Assembly (NCBI RefSeq): GCF_015706575.1
Contig: NW_024037059.1
Location: 29,088,129-29,152,128, forward strand
Direction of reading: 5' to 3'
DNA length: 64,000 bases
Origin: Patiria miniata
Taxonomy: Eukaryota > Echinodermata > Asteroidea > Valvatida > Asterinidae
This document shows, piece by piece, positions 21,609-35,000 of this stretch; the stretch's first letter is position 1, and each line of letters opens with the position of its first letter. The notes beneath the pieces were generated by a model that saw only the letters and a list, made by a program, of their open reading frames with translations, was not told the origin of the DNA and did not search any database. Position numbers and translations under genes: made by a program.

Positions 21609-21990
21609 CCCCTATGCAAACATACAGTCCGTTCCAAGTTGGCATTCCAGTCAAAATTAATCAAGTGACTGTTTTCAACAGTTAAGAATTCCCAGCCTAT
21701 ATACAGCAGGATTGACTGGCTGGGACTGTTTATGTACATTGTAACTTGATACAGCTTTGCTTTGACTGTGGGTGATTGATTAGCAAGCTGTACCCCCAGC
21801 CTGCCTGCTTTGTCTGTTCATGGTCTGTTGACTGAGTTTGACTGGTCACAGTGCTTGATTGACATATGATCTGACTGCTGGTGACTAGTCTGTGTTCAGA
21901 GTATAGCAGGGGAAGTGGGTGGACATTTTGACTGTCTGTGACTGCTTAAATAGCAGGAGGGTTGACTCTGATTATTTTATTGTTTGGCAG
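21609..21990 (+). mobile_element. Dispersed GTGACTGT-rich element, family C (copy 1)
   Basis: Shares CCTATGCAAACATACA, CAGTCAAAATTAATCAAGTGACTG, CAGGATTGACTGGC, CTTTGACTGTGGGTGATTGA and GTTGACTGAGTTTGACT with 55670-55985 (same orientation) and with 26715-26945 and 63545-63845 (opposite). Many short GACTG/CAGTC words occur in both senses. Non-coding. Confidence 0.75.
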
Positions 21991-22290
21991 AGAAAGCTTT
22001 TGACATTCCATCAAATATACATTTTATTTCTGATTGTTTAATACGTACAAAAGGAATCACATTTCCCTAACAATCCACCAATCTGTGTATTAAAATATAA
22101 ATCTAATATTACTGGAATCATCTTGTGTTCACAAAATGTTGGTGTAGATACCGTAGTACTTACTCTTTTCAGTACCGTAGCTAGTTTACAATAGATTTTT
22201 TTTTTGCCATGTACGTGCATGTATTCCACAAGATCTTTGACAAAGCCCACACTACAAAATTATTTAAGATTCAGATTTCAAAACCAATAT

Positions 22291-22296
22291 TTTATT
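22291..22296 (-). terminator. Candidate distal poly(A) signal of the protease gene
   Basis: AATAAA on the minus strand about 600 bases beyond the stop codon. A nearer AATAAA (22891-22896) overlaps the stop codon itself. Which one is used cannot be told from sequence. Confidence 0.3.
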
Positions 22297-22448
22297 CTCT
22301 TGTTGTGGAAGGAATCGTCTAACAAAGGCCTCTTGACGTAGGAAACTTCAGACTTGAATATTGTTACAAAACAAAACGTGAGGCAAATGCAGAGGTTGAG
22401 TATACCATTCGACAGACCAATTACTTTTGTGGTACATTGTAAATAGTT

Positions 22449-22695
22449 GGAGGAGCGTGGCCTAGTGGTTAGGGTTCGTGATTCATGATCAGAGGGTCAG
22501 GGGTTCGAATCCAGCTGCTGGCCATATTGTGTCCTAGGGCAAGCCACTTCACCCCACTTGCCTCTCTCCACCCAGGAGTATAAATGGGTACCGGTATTAG
22601 CTGGGGAGTAACCTGCGATGGACTGGCATCCCATCCAGGGGGAATAGAAATATTCTCAGTTGTTTCATGTTACGGAAACCGGAGATAAAACATTG
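22449..22695 (+). repeat. tRNA-derived SINE, best-preserved copy
   Basis: Pol III type head: A box TGGCCTAGTGGTTAGGG and B box GGTTCGAATCC, about 33 bases apart. The body (TGTCCTAGGGCAAGCCACTTC, TCTCCACCCAGGAGTATAAA, TAACCTGCGATGGACTGGCA) ends near GGAAACCGGAGATAAA. It lies downstream of the protease gene's stop. Confidence 0.9.
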
Positions 22696-22891
22696 GCACA
22701 TGACAGACTTGAATTTACGACTTAACCAAATTGATTGAGTGTTCACTATTTGAACGAATACAGTGATCAGCTGTACATAAAAAGCAAACGGTACTGAAAA
22801 GATTAAATTTCTTTTTAATTTCATAAAATTACCGACATTGATTTTCCCATAGCATTGAGTTCGAAATGCACGCCAACTTTACGCTGCGGTT

Positions 22892-23097
22892 TTATTTCGT
22901 GGGCAGTGTGACGTAAGTCGCAGCCGTAGCCACGCCGCAGTTGTTGTCCTTCTGGCTCATCAGGACGTAGCCGTTGTTACCCCAGTACGTAGACCAGGAG
23001 TTCTTGACGATCCAGTACGGAGTCTCTGTTTTATTGACCATCATAGTACCGTAGCCTACGGCCAAGACGGCATGGTCCAGGTCGTCAGGCTTGTTTC
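22892..23097 (-). CDS. Cysteine protease coding exon 10: catalytic His and Asn
   Basis: Encodes [11 protein letters not shown] (active-site His) and [19 protein letters not shown] (active-site Asn with its W neighbours), ending [16 protein letters not shown]. The stop codon forms part of an AATAAA hexamer. Confidence 0.93.
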
Positions 23098-26000
23098 CTG
23101 TGTTACGCAAGTGCAAATGAGAATGTTTAGGGTCACCGGTCTCAACTGGACTTCCGCTCAGGGTTGGGGAAATTTTAAAAAGTGGCTATGGGCTCCATGC
23201 ATGAACTAGTGAGGGCGGTTTTTAGCTACTTTTGAGTGCTCCAGTGGCATTTATTTTTTATGCAACCAAGTATAGTCAATGACCATAATGCGCATGCGTG
23301 GAACATATCACGTGAACGACTAAATATGCCAACTGATAATCCACCATGATGATCTGGATTTCAATTCAAAAGTTGCCGTCATGTTTTGAATTGCGGCCGA
23401 AATCAGCGTCTGGGACACGTTCTCATTCAGCCGATTGCAACTACACAATTTCACACACTGAACCGACGCATTATAGCAACCGGGCGCATGGGTGTCGTGT
23501 CAACGCTTGCACGCACCCATTATTCTTCGCCGAATTAAAAAACGAAGGCAATTTCCAAAAAATGCATCATCTTTGGAAATACCTTCTTTCGTTTTCTTCA
23601 AAATGACAGCATGCCAGAAAGAATAATTTCACAGGGAGTTTAGCGCCATTACTATCTTTTCACCAAGTGAGCTTTTCAACAGTAATTTCGTCAGTTACTT
23701 TTTGGATAGCTGCAAATGATCTACTCTACCTTTAATGGGTATATACTCACCACAGGCTTTGTCGTAGTATACGCCGGAGGCATAGAACGAGAACGTCTTC
23801 AGAGCTGCATCTATCCCCACGGCAACAGGACCGACATTGACCAGGGCCATCTTGAGAGCAGTCAGGTTACCAGACTTCACCTGTGTGAAGTTTGCTATCT
23901 TCACGCCGACATTGCTTGCATTGAAGTGGCATTTTCCGTCCTATCCAGAAAATTAAAGGGATTTTGAAAACGGAGACTAGATTTTCACGAGTCACGTGGT
24001 GATATGACTAAACTTTTGCAATACAGGTTGAGTCAAAAAGAACATGACCGAATTTGAAAAATATTTTCAAAAAATATTTGGCCTGCACCATTTCATAAAA
24101 CAAAGAGGGATAAAGTATCTTACTGACATTTTAACTGACAATTTCATGTAATTTGCATACTCTATTCCCAAGTTATGTCTATTTCAATAAAAAGATCACA
24201 AAACTGGTGGCAGTCCACCACTGATCTTAATACCGTTCTACGAACTGACAAATACCCATTGAGTACAATGAAGCATGGACATTTCCCACCTCGATGAATG
24301 AACCAGAACTTGCAAAGGAAAACATACAATAATTGCAATCAAGAATTCAAAAAAAGGAGTTGACCTGTTCCTCATATTCAAAACAAACAATCTGACAGTA
24401 AAAATAATGTTTCAGTCTTGATTTCAATGATTAAAATCTCAGTTTTGTACAATTGTAAGCTGTACTTTTTTTTATTTTGTAAACTTTAAAAAAAGAAACT
24501 TTGCTAAAAGATGAATACAAATTTCATCAGAATTTCACAAACTCAAAATTTGCTGTTGCCTTAACATGAAGGTGAATCCAGCCGCTGGCCATATGTTGTG
24601 TCCTTGGGCAAGCCACTTCACCCCACTTGCCTCTCTCCACCCAGGAGTGTAAATGGGTACCGGCATTAGCTGGGGAGTAACCTGCGATGGACTAGCATCC
24701 CATCCAGGGGGAATAGAAATATTTTCAGTCGTTTTATGCTACTGAAACGGGAGATTTATGTTGGGCTGATGGGCCACATTGGCTCGTGACAGACTTTACT
24801 ACTGTGACATGAGGTATGAATCGCACTTTAGGGACGTTTTACCTGGCCTAGGTACGGTCCGTAAGCTTCTTCAGTCATCAATCCCTTGTGGTCGATGACC
24901 CACTGGTAAGCCAGGGTCTCGTCCCCGCCATTGCATGCGTCATTCCCATAGCCCCAGGAGCAGTCCATCAGGTTCTGCTGGGAGAATCGCACCATTTTCT
25001 TGTTCTACAGGAGAAGGAACGCGAGAAAAACTATTAGCAAGCCTAGTAAATTCAATTTTTGTTCTGTTCAACTGATTCAGAACGGCTCTTCTGGAAGTCG
25101 TCTGGTTTACCATGAGGTGATTTTGCCTTTTATTTAACCAGTTCACGTCAGAGGACGTGATAACACGCACTAGCTGTTTTGATCATCAGGCACGGCTGAC
25201 GGGTTAAGACGTCAAGATTGCCCCGACTCGCCTCCGGGTGACGTCTTAACTTGCTAATCCCTTGTGCCTTTTGTACACACACACCAAGTCCGTGAAGTGG
25301 AAGCAAACGGTGTGTTCAAGGATCGTAAATTGGCCATTGTGCCTATTGTTGTTCAATGCACACCCCGGCTTAGTGAATCATTCATCATCTTAACTTCAGT
25401 CTTACCTTCATGAAGTAAGCGCCCTCTATAGCCTCGGCAGCTCCAAAACTCCAGCACGAGCCACAGATAGCCTGGTCCTTGACCTGCGATACAGCTCCTG
25501 GACACAACAAAAGAATATCCAGATTTAGTGTGAAGTCAATTTTCAACACTTTTAAACCTTGCAGGTCAGTTTCATGTGAAGGGATATGAAGTGTTAAGTA
25601 ACCATGTCACACAGAGAGTGACTGCACAAAAACAGCTCTGTGGAGAGCAGTGGAATATGACCAAATCTGCATGCTTAGCTTAACCACACAAAACAAGTGA
25701 GCAGGGATTTTAAACAATTGTTACTAGTGCAGTGACCGTTTAAAATGTGCCTGTTCAAAACAAGCAAATTGCTTGGCCTCTGGTAGACCCGCAATCATGG
25801 CGGTATAGAGTGCAGTGCCCGTATAACAGCGCGCCATATCTACACGTCACCGTTGTGCGATCGTGCCCTACAAACAATGGTCGAGGCCCACCTCGCTGTG
25901 CGCGAACTATCCCCCTTCAAGAAATAGTCGAGCCCATACAGCCAACCACAATTTGAACGTGTGGGGACCCGTGGCACGGTATAGAGTACAGCGCCTGTTC

Positions 26001-29000
26001 AAAATGTGCAGAAGTGCGTGGCGCGGTCTGTACATCCACGTTTGCACTGGTGTAGGCCTCCGAAAATGCTGCTTGCAGCTTTTTTGAGAACCGCTCATCC
26101 AAACAACTTCAAACTTGACACCGCACATTGGGTCCTGAGCAATACAGCCGCCAATTTTCAGCTTCATTCAGTGCCCGGTTCTGGAGATAATTAAAGTACA
26201 GACAGACAGACACACAGAGATTCCTAGGATTATAGTGAGATTAGTTTTTTTAATGTGCACTCCCATCTGTGGGTAGTACCATAGTAACTATGTTGCTTTT
26301 GACTCACCTATGCCCAGTTGGGTGGTGTGAATTTTCATGGCATGAATAAAATAATAAAAAAATACTATTAAGTTTTTTTCTTCTACTTGAAATCCCCCAC
26401 TCCAAAAAGAAAGGAAGCATTATAATGAAAATTCTATTTGAATCCACAAACGTACCACTCAGTCGCCAGTCCAATGACGTCGGGGGATCCATGATCTTGA
26501 AATCTTCCATGGTGAAGGGCGCCCCGCCTACGGGTCCCTTTGAGGGGCGTCGGCCGCGCATCATGCGCAGCTCATCGTCGAAGCGATCTGCGAGGTGGTT
26601 TACGGCCAGGCTGTAGCTAAGACCCTGACGGTTGTTGCCATGGATAAGTCTGCCAAAAAATCATATTTTAAGTTGAGATACGATGCAAAATTGTTAATAT
26701 TTTCTCTCCTATTGTTTGATTGTTCACAGACAGTCAAAAAATTCTTCCACTTCCCTTGCCGTGCATTTGTATTCAGACTAGTCAAAAAACAGTCAGATCA
26801 CATTCGCGTAAACACAGTGACTAGTCAAATTCCATCAACAGACAAAAGAGGTAGCTGGTAAGTACAGCTGGCATAACAATCACTTCCAGTCAAAGTGTGG
26901 CTATATCAAATTAACCAGGGAATTCTTAGAATCAGGCCATGAGACCAGTTTTTTGCAGCAGCTCGAGATCAGTGCATTCTAGTCTCTATCCTCAAAGGTA
27001 CCCATTTATACTCCTGGGTGGAGAGATGCAATCGTAGTAAAGTGTCTTGCCCAAGAACACAAGCACCGTGTTCCCCGTCAATGTTCAAACCCACAAACCC
27101 ACATCCAGTTTTCAAATGGATATATCACGTTTCAGAAATAAACTCCTCGTCAGCATGCTGAAAACATGTGCAACATGTTTACATGTGCTGTCATCTAATA
27201 CACATTTGTTTCATCATATCAACGATGATGGTTTAAATTAGTAGTGATCAAATTGTTTTTATTTACAGGAAAATTAAAAAATAACAGCGTTGCTGTTGAA
27301 ACCCCTCAGCCAGAGTCAAGTTATCATCCTGAAACCATTAACCTTTAACTGAACATGGTGACCTTGACCTTTGGCCTTTGACCCCAGAACCATGCAGTCC
27401 CAACATGCCTGTACCAATGGGGAAGCCCCCTACCGAAGTTAGACACCGAAATTTCATTTCTAACTCAAGTTACCATCCGGAAACCATTTACCTTTAAACT
27501 CACCATGCTGGCCTTGACCTTTGACCTTTTGACCCCAAAACCATGCAATCCCAACTTGCCTACTCCCAAGGGCAACCCTCTACCAAAGTTAGACACCAAA
27601 ATCTCATTTCTAACTCAAGTTATCATCCGGAAACCATTTACATTGAACTCACCATGCTGGCCTTGACCTTTGACCTTTTGACCCCAAAACCATGCAATCC
27701 CAACTTGCCTACTCCCAAGGGCAACCCTCTACCAAAGTTAGACACCAAAATCTCATTTCTAACTCAAGTTATCATCCGGAAACCATTTACATTGAACTCA
27801 CCATGGTGACCTTGACCTTTGACCTTTTGACCCCAAAACCAATCCCAACTTGCCTACTCTCAAGGGCAATTACCCCCTACCAAAGTTTGACACCAAAATC
27901 TGATTTCTAACTGAAGTTATCATCCGGAAACCATTTACCTTTAACTCACCACACTGACCTTGACCTTTGACCTTTTGACCCCAAAACCAATCCCAACTTG
28001 CCCTCTCCCAAGGGCAACCCCCTACCAAAGTTTGACACCAAAATCTGATTTCTAACTGAAGTTATCATCCGGAAACCATTTATCTTTAACTCACCACGGT
28101 GACCTTGACCTTTGACCTTTTGACCTCAAAACCAATCCCAACTTGCCTACTCCCAAGGGCAACCCCCTACCGAAGTTACAATCCCAAACAACATTTCTAA
28201 CTCAAGTTATCATCCGGAAAACTAAGCTGCCCGGACGGACGCCCTAGGCGATGACAATACCCCTCGAGCCTCTCAGCTGAGGGGTAATAAGACCGCAGTT
28301 TCCTCACCTGACATTGTGGGTAAACTGGACCTTTCTCTTCTCATGCTCTGCATCATCGACATACACCTTGCCGTGTTCGGCCTTGTACTCATTGAACATC
28401 TCATGATAGCGGTCTCCCAGCTCTGGGTTGAACAGCTCCTGGTATGGGTTGACCCGGATGTGATTCTCCGAACCGTAAGCTAAGGTCTTGCTGCACTCTG
28501 CATTTTGGTCGGAAAACAAAAATTGCCTGACTTGTTTTGAAGTGTCAGTGCTGTATTCAAGTCCATCATTAGTCCTTTCAAAAGCAACGGGATGAACAAT
28601 GACAAAGGAATGCATTTGGGACTGGACTTGCGATAGACTTGGGATGGACTTGGGATGGACTTGTGATGGGCTTGTGATGGAGTTGGGATGGACTTGGGAA
28701 GGCCTTTGGACGGACTTGGGATGGACTTGTGATGGACATGTGATGGGCTTGTGACGGACTTGAGATGGACTTGGGATGGACTTTGGATGGACTTGGGATG
28801 GACTTGGGATGGACTTGGGATGGACTTGGGATGGACTTGGGATGGACTTGTGATGGACATGTGATGGGCTTGTGATGGACTTGGGATGGACTTGGGACGG
28901 ACTTGAGATGGACTTGTGATGGACATGTGATGGGCTTGTGATGGACTTGAGATGGACTTGGGATGGACTTGGGATGGACTTGGGATGGACTCGGGATGGA

Positions 29001-32000
29001 CTTGGGATGGACTTGGGATGGACTTGTGATGGACTTGTGATGGAATTGTGATGGACTTGGGATGGACTTGGGATGAACTTGGGATGGACTTGTGATGGAC
29101 TTGGGACGGACTTGGGACGGACTTGGGATGGACTTGTGATGGACTTGGGACGGACTTGGGACAGACTTGGGATGGACTTGGGATGGACTTGTGATAGACT
29201 TGGGATGGACTTGGGATGGACTTGTGATGGGCTTGTGATGGAGTTGGGATGGACTTGGGAAGGCCTTTGGACGGACTTGGGATGGACTTGTGATGGACAT
29301 GTGATGGGCTTGTGACGGACTTGAGATGGACTTGAGATGGACTTTGGATGGACTTGGGATGGACTTGGGATGGACTTGGGATGGACTTGGGATGGACTTG
29401 GGATGGACTTGTGATGGACATGTGATGGGCTTGTGATGGACTTGGGATGGACTTGGGACGGACTTGAGATGGACTTGTGATGGACATGTGATGGGCTTGT
29501 GATGGACTTGAGATGGACTTGGGATGGACTTGGGATGGACTTGGGATGGACTCGGGATGGACTTGGGATGGACTTGGGATGGACTTGTGATGGACTTGTG
29601 ATGGAATTGTGATGGACTTGGGATGGACTTGGGATGAACTTGGGATGGACTTGTGATGGACTTGGGACGGACTTGGGACGGACTTGGGATGGACTTGTGA
29701 TGGACTTGGGACGGACTTGGGACAGACTTGGGATGGACTTGGGATGGACTTGGGATCGACTTGGGATGGATTTGGGATGGACTTGGGATGGACATGTGAT
29801 AGACACAAACACATTTCTAGTTATTTTTTTGTTTTCCCAAGAAAGTTACCTGTCGGAGGAGTAAACACGCTCTGTTTGAAGACAGTGGTGTTGTCAAACA
29901 TGGTGTACTCAATGACGTACTTGTCGTAATGCGAGCCCAGCAGAGTGTCCAACCCCATCATCTCGTAGCGGACAGGCACGACGTTTGAACCCCGCGACAC
30001 GTAGAACATGTACTTATTAACCTTGGCAGTGCCGACGTTGGTGACATTCATCCATACATCCGTCATCCGTCCGTCGATAAGTTCCTGACCATCCATCTGA
30101 TGAGTTTTCAAAAATATTTATTAGTTTTAACTTTAAATGATTCTCAGTGTTTGGTATAAGCCAATCTCTAGGGCTGTCCATTTGGAATAATTTAGTTTTC
30201 GATTATTCGAACCTGCCATTGACCGAATATTCCAATATTTGAAACTAGCTGATCAAGTTTTACACACGCCAGTTAAAACTGCCTTCCTAGCTGGACAAAA
30301 GTTGCATACAAAGGGCGCCGATTAAAAATTGCACGGTGATGGATATTATTGAACGCTGGAGTGTTTTACAATTGTGATGCGATCAAGCTAAATGAGTCAT
30401 TTGTCGACCCTGGTAAAAAATTTTCTTACAGTTTTGAAAAGAGCACAATCTCAGCATTACTGATGTGAAAACCGCATGCTGATACCATCTTTGGTTAAAA
30501 AATTATGGATATCGTAACACCGAGAGATGTGATGAAGTGATGTGATAAAGTGGCCCTATTTTGGCCTGAATCTCCAAATGAAAGTTCCCGACAAACGACT
30601 CATTTAGCTTGCTAAAAGAATGGGACCAATAAATGCAAGTACGTGTCGACAAGAAAGTTACTGTCAACAAAAAAGTATCATCTGACAAAAAAACCGCAAT
30701 TTTACAAATAAAATGACTCCACAGTCAAACGCGTAGTTTTCTCTTTTTTCGAATATTCAAACTGGCAAAAAGCTATTTGAATATCCGATAGATGATCAAG
30801 TATTTGAATATTCGGTATAATCGGGACATTGGATTCTGCCCCCCCCCCCAAGATCTTGGCCATCGAGTGACGAAAACAGTTTAATACTTGGTACATGCAT
30901 AGAGCAATTCATCATGAACATACTCAAGAAAGTTTACGACTATAGGTCAAAGGGTTCTGGAATTATGGCTAATTAACTAATGATATGTACAAATATATAT
31001 GGGAAAATTCAGTTTTCACGGCGCATAGCGCTGGAAAATGTTTCGATGTTCTTGGTATCAAAAGATGCGCAAGGCTCGAGGCTAAAAAGTCATAACAGCT
31101 CGGGTCGCGAAATTTTTTTTTCAAGGCTATCGCGGAAAAAGTGGAGGGGGGGGCGGATTCTGACCCCCCCCCCCCCCCGGCCCTTTTAGGGTTAAGAGTT
31201 ACTTGCACACTGTGCCCATGGCTGTAATTTTGGGGGTCGTAGTCCCTAGGTATAATACCAACATCTATGAGCAAATTAGGGTAAGGACCATTAGTCGACT
31301 ATCGGTTGATTTGTGACGTAACTTACGCCTGCGCACTAATAGCAACATGCGAACTCCTCTAGTCAAACGATGGTCAAAACATCTTCATGAAACTCCTTGG
31401 TCCTGGCTTCCTGTTGTACTTTTTGATGCGCGTGACATAGGGATGTGTGTGAATTGTTTTTGTTTTGCTGAAAGAACGCACACCTTTTTTTGTGATCCGT
31501 GGACAGAACTTTAAAATGGTGGTTGTGTTTAAAACTCTGTAACTTGAAAAGTACACGAGTGATATGAATGATTCTTTTAATTAAAGAAAGCTTATGAATT
31601 GGGTTTTTACATCCTAGATTTTGAAAGTGCTACATGCAGAACTTCACTAAAAAAATAGTCCTGACATTTGGGTTTCGTGTTTTTTTACTCACCCTATAGG
31701 GCCCCGTGGTCTGGTTCCACATAGTCAACTAATATTTATAACAGACATTATAAAAAATGTAACTTATTTATTGCAGACCTACCTTAAAGTTTGTGAGGTC
31801 TGGCAGCATGCTTTGTGGCATGACAGGACTGCCTTTCTCCCCAGGCATTGTGGAGCAATGCATAACTGGTACGATGCTGGTCTTAGTTTTCACCCACGGA
31901 TAAACCTCGTAGGCAACGCCATAGGGCTTCATGCTGCCGTTGTAGAATGCCTGATCCATGCCTAGGATATTAAAATACAAATTAAGTGATTATTAGGCTC

Positions 32001-35000
32001 TGCCCATTGTGCAGGCTCTGCCCATTGTGCAGGCTCCGCCCACTGTGCAGGCTCCGCCCACTGTGCAGGCTCCGCCCACTGTGCAGGCTCCGCCCACTGT
32101 GCAGGCCTCGCCCACTGTGCAGGCCTCGCCCACTATGCAGGCCCCGCCCGCTGTGCAGGCTCCATCCACTGTTCAGGCTCCACCCAATGTGCATGCCCCA
32201 CCCACTGTGCAGGCTCCGCCCGCTGTGCAGGCTCCATCCACTGTTCAGGCTCCATCCACTGTGCAGGCTCCACCAAATGTGCATGCCCCACCCACTGTGC
32301 AGGCTCCGCCCCTGTGCAGGCTCTGTCCACTGTGTAGGCTCCACCCACTGTTCAGGCTCAGCCCACAGGTCAGGCATCGCCCACTGTGCAGGCTCCGCCC
32401 CCGTGCAGGCTCCATCCACTGTATAGGCCCCGCCCACTTTGAAGGCTCCATCACTTTGCATGTGGGCAACAACAAGTTCACCGAGCTACAATGCTGCACC
32501 AAGCTAAACTTCATGTTCCTAGATGTGCGCGTCGTATGCACGTCAGACTTCTGTCGCATACTGATCACAGCTACGATTGGTGCAATCATCAATGAGGCGG
32601 GACTAAATAAAATACTCTGTTGCAAGTGACTTACAAATTAAAGAGAATTTTTTTGGAAATGGATGAACAAGTTTTGGCATGCACAATGTAAACAAGGGAC
32701 TTTTGCCTATAATTAATTCTTACATATCGTAATTTGTATTAGAATGCCATAATTTAAAACACTTTCTTTAATAAATAGTTAAAATTAAAAAGGATGAATG
32801 ATACTAACCGCCGTAAAAGTCTATCCTTCCCATTCCATTCTTCCCATCAAAGTAGATCTCAAAAGGCTCATTGAGCTCAGCATAAGGCAGTTGCACAAAG
32901 CCAGTGGCGTGGTAGCGACTGCCAAAATCGGGTGGTTTGGGAGCGGCCGCTTCATTGCAATTAAACACTGCAAAAGGGATAACAGAATATTTGAATCTGA
33001 TATGTTAACAAAAAATGCCTTGGAACACTTTTTTAAATGCATATCTGCCCTGAACAATGCTAAAAGCTTCTCAAGGTACAAGAGAAATAAAATGAAGATT
33101 CTCAGGAAAACTGAAGGTAGGAATGGATGTTCCTCTTGAAGCAGGACAGATCACTTCAAAGAGGGGCTATTGTTAGATGGAAAATAACAAATACTTTGAA
33201 CCAGATAATAAATACTTAAGGCAAAAAAAAAAGGCTCCGGTTTCTGGTATGTAGCTTGCCCCAAAAGAGGTGTGGCGACGCGGGTTCTTTTTTTTTTAAC
33301 CTTCTTTTTTTGTCTTCAAATGTCGGCTGATGTTGCAGATGACACTTAGATCCCCTTAAACTCTCATGGCTACGGCGGCGCGCACGCATACCCGAAACCA
33401 GAGACGTTTTTTTTTTCGCAGTGGCTATCATTACGGCAGCCGTAACGCATTTCCCATTTTCTATCGTTACGGTAGTACTGCAACTTGTATAAAAACATGA
33501 GTAGAAAATATAAAATTAGAAGGAAAAAAGTTAATTTGAACGTTATGAAATTCAGACTTTATTTCCCTTTAAAAAAATCCTCCAAAGCCTCAGGTTAGAA
33601 AAGGAACAAATTTCGAGTGCAAAACTGAGATGCGAACCTGCAACCTCGCGGTGTAAAAACCTACCCTCTATCGACTGAGCTGTCGCACTGCTCGCTACAA
33701 CGTGGGGAAACAAATAATTATATACCTGTGTGCGTATCAAAAAAGTATCGTAGAGGGCGCTAAACAACAGCTGCCGTAACGATAGCCACTTCGGGGTTTT
33801 TTTTGGCCTTAATAGTATTGTACCATGAATAGGCCCTACCGTCCATGCCCAAAGTTGAACAGTGATCAGAGGTGACCCAATCAATGGCTTTAAACGGGAG
33901 CTAGCTACCGGTCCTCATATTTTTAGGGGGCGAGAAACAGTCTACAAAGACATTTCTACACTCTAATTTCTAAAGCACAAAGGCCCAAGGGGGCGCTCAC
34001 GCAAGCAACTGCAACTTGCAAGGGTATCAGGTCAACTCGGACCCAAACCAAGTCGGACCCATGCCAAGTCGGACCCATGCCAACTCGGACCCACGCCAAC
34101 TCGGATCCACTACCAACTCGGACCCACTACCAACTCGGACCCACGACCAACTCGGACCCACGACCAACTCGGACCCACTACTAACTCGGACCCACTACCA
34201 ACTCGGACCCAAGCACGACCAACTCGGACCCAACAATGACTCAATCATTAGTTTCAGAGATTTATATATTTATAGGTAATCTTAATGTTAGTGCTTATAA
34301 TTATAGTGAAGATATTCTGTAAAAAATACATTGGGCAGAATGGGGCTTTTAGTTTTGTTTTCTTGTATTGCCGCTGTGTGGAGCGCTATTTTATGATGCG
34401 TATAGTAAATACTGATGCTAAACGTTTATCGTTTTGAACGTCATTAGCTTTTTGAAACCGACGGTGACCTGTGAAGCTAAACCAAGAGGTATTAAGAGCG
34501 TATAGTATAGGTTAGGCATATCGTATGTCATTTGTACAACTTGATATATACGTGCTTTTCAAAATCCCGATTTTCTTTTTCAGTAAAAAATAAATTACTT
34601 GTGTTTATGTGTTTCTTTTAAAATGGAGATTAGAATAGACTTCGTTTTTATATCTTATTTTATTTATTGACTTATAATGTTTACTTATATTTATTGAGTT
34701 AAAAATGTTGTGTTTGAAAGTGTTTATGTTTTAATGCCATATTTTCCGATTATATGTTTCTATGAAGATCAGCCCTGTTCTTAATTTGTATACTCGTTAC
34801 GTTGAAGTTTGGATTAAAACAATAAATTGCTGTTAAATTTAGCAAGATGGTGTGAACGATGTCAATTAATATGTTTTAATGAAAATAAATAATTGGTTAA
34901 ACTTTTAAAGCGCAATATGTTTTAATGGAAACAAATAAAAATAATAAATAATTAATTACACTTTTAAAACGCATTTCAAAATAGCATTTCAATGCGCTTG

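Noticed and set aside
22449..22560. A tRNA gene (A and B boxes present)
   Set aside because: No cloverleaf can be drawn, and the same sequence with the same downstream body is repeated several times in the window; it is a SINE head.
28304..29812. Open frames of 502, 444 and 405 codons on the minus strand ([15 protein letters not shown] repeats)
   Set aside because: They are three frames of the same 12-bp tandem array and only the first 60 or so codons of one frame are a real exon (28308-28497).
31986..32629. Open frames up to 206 codons across an 18-bp repeat on both strands
   Set aside because: Unit length divisible by three with no stop codons explains them; all frames are repeat translations in an intron.
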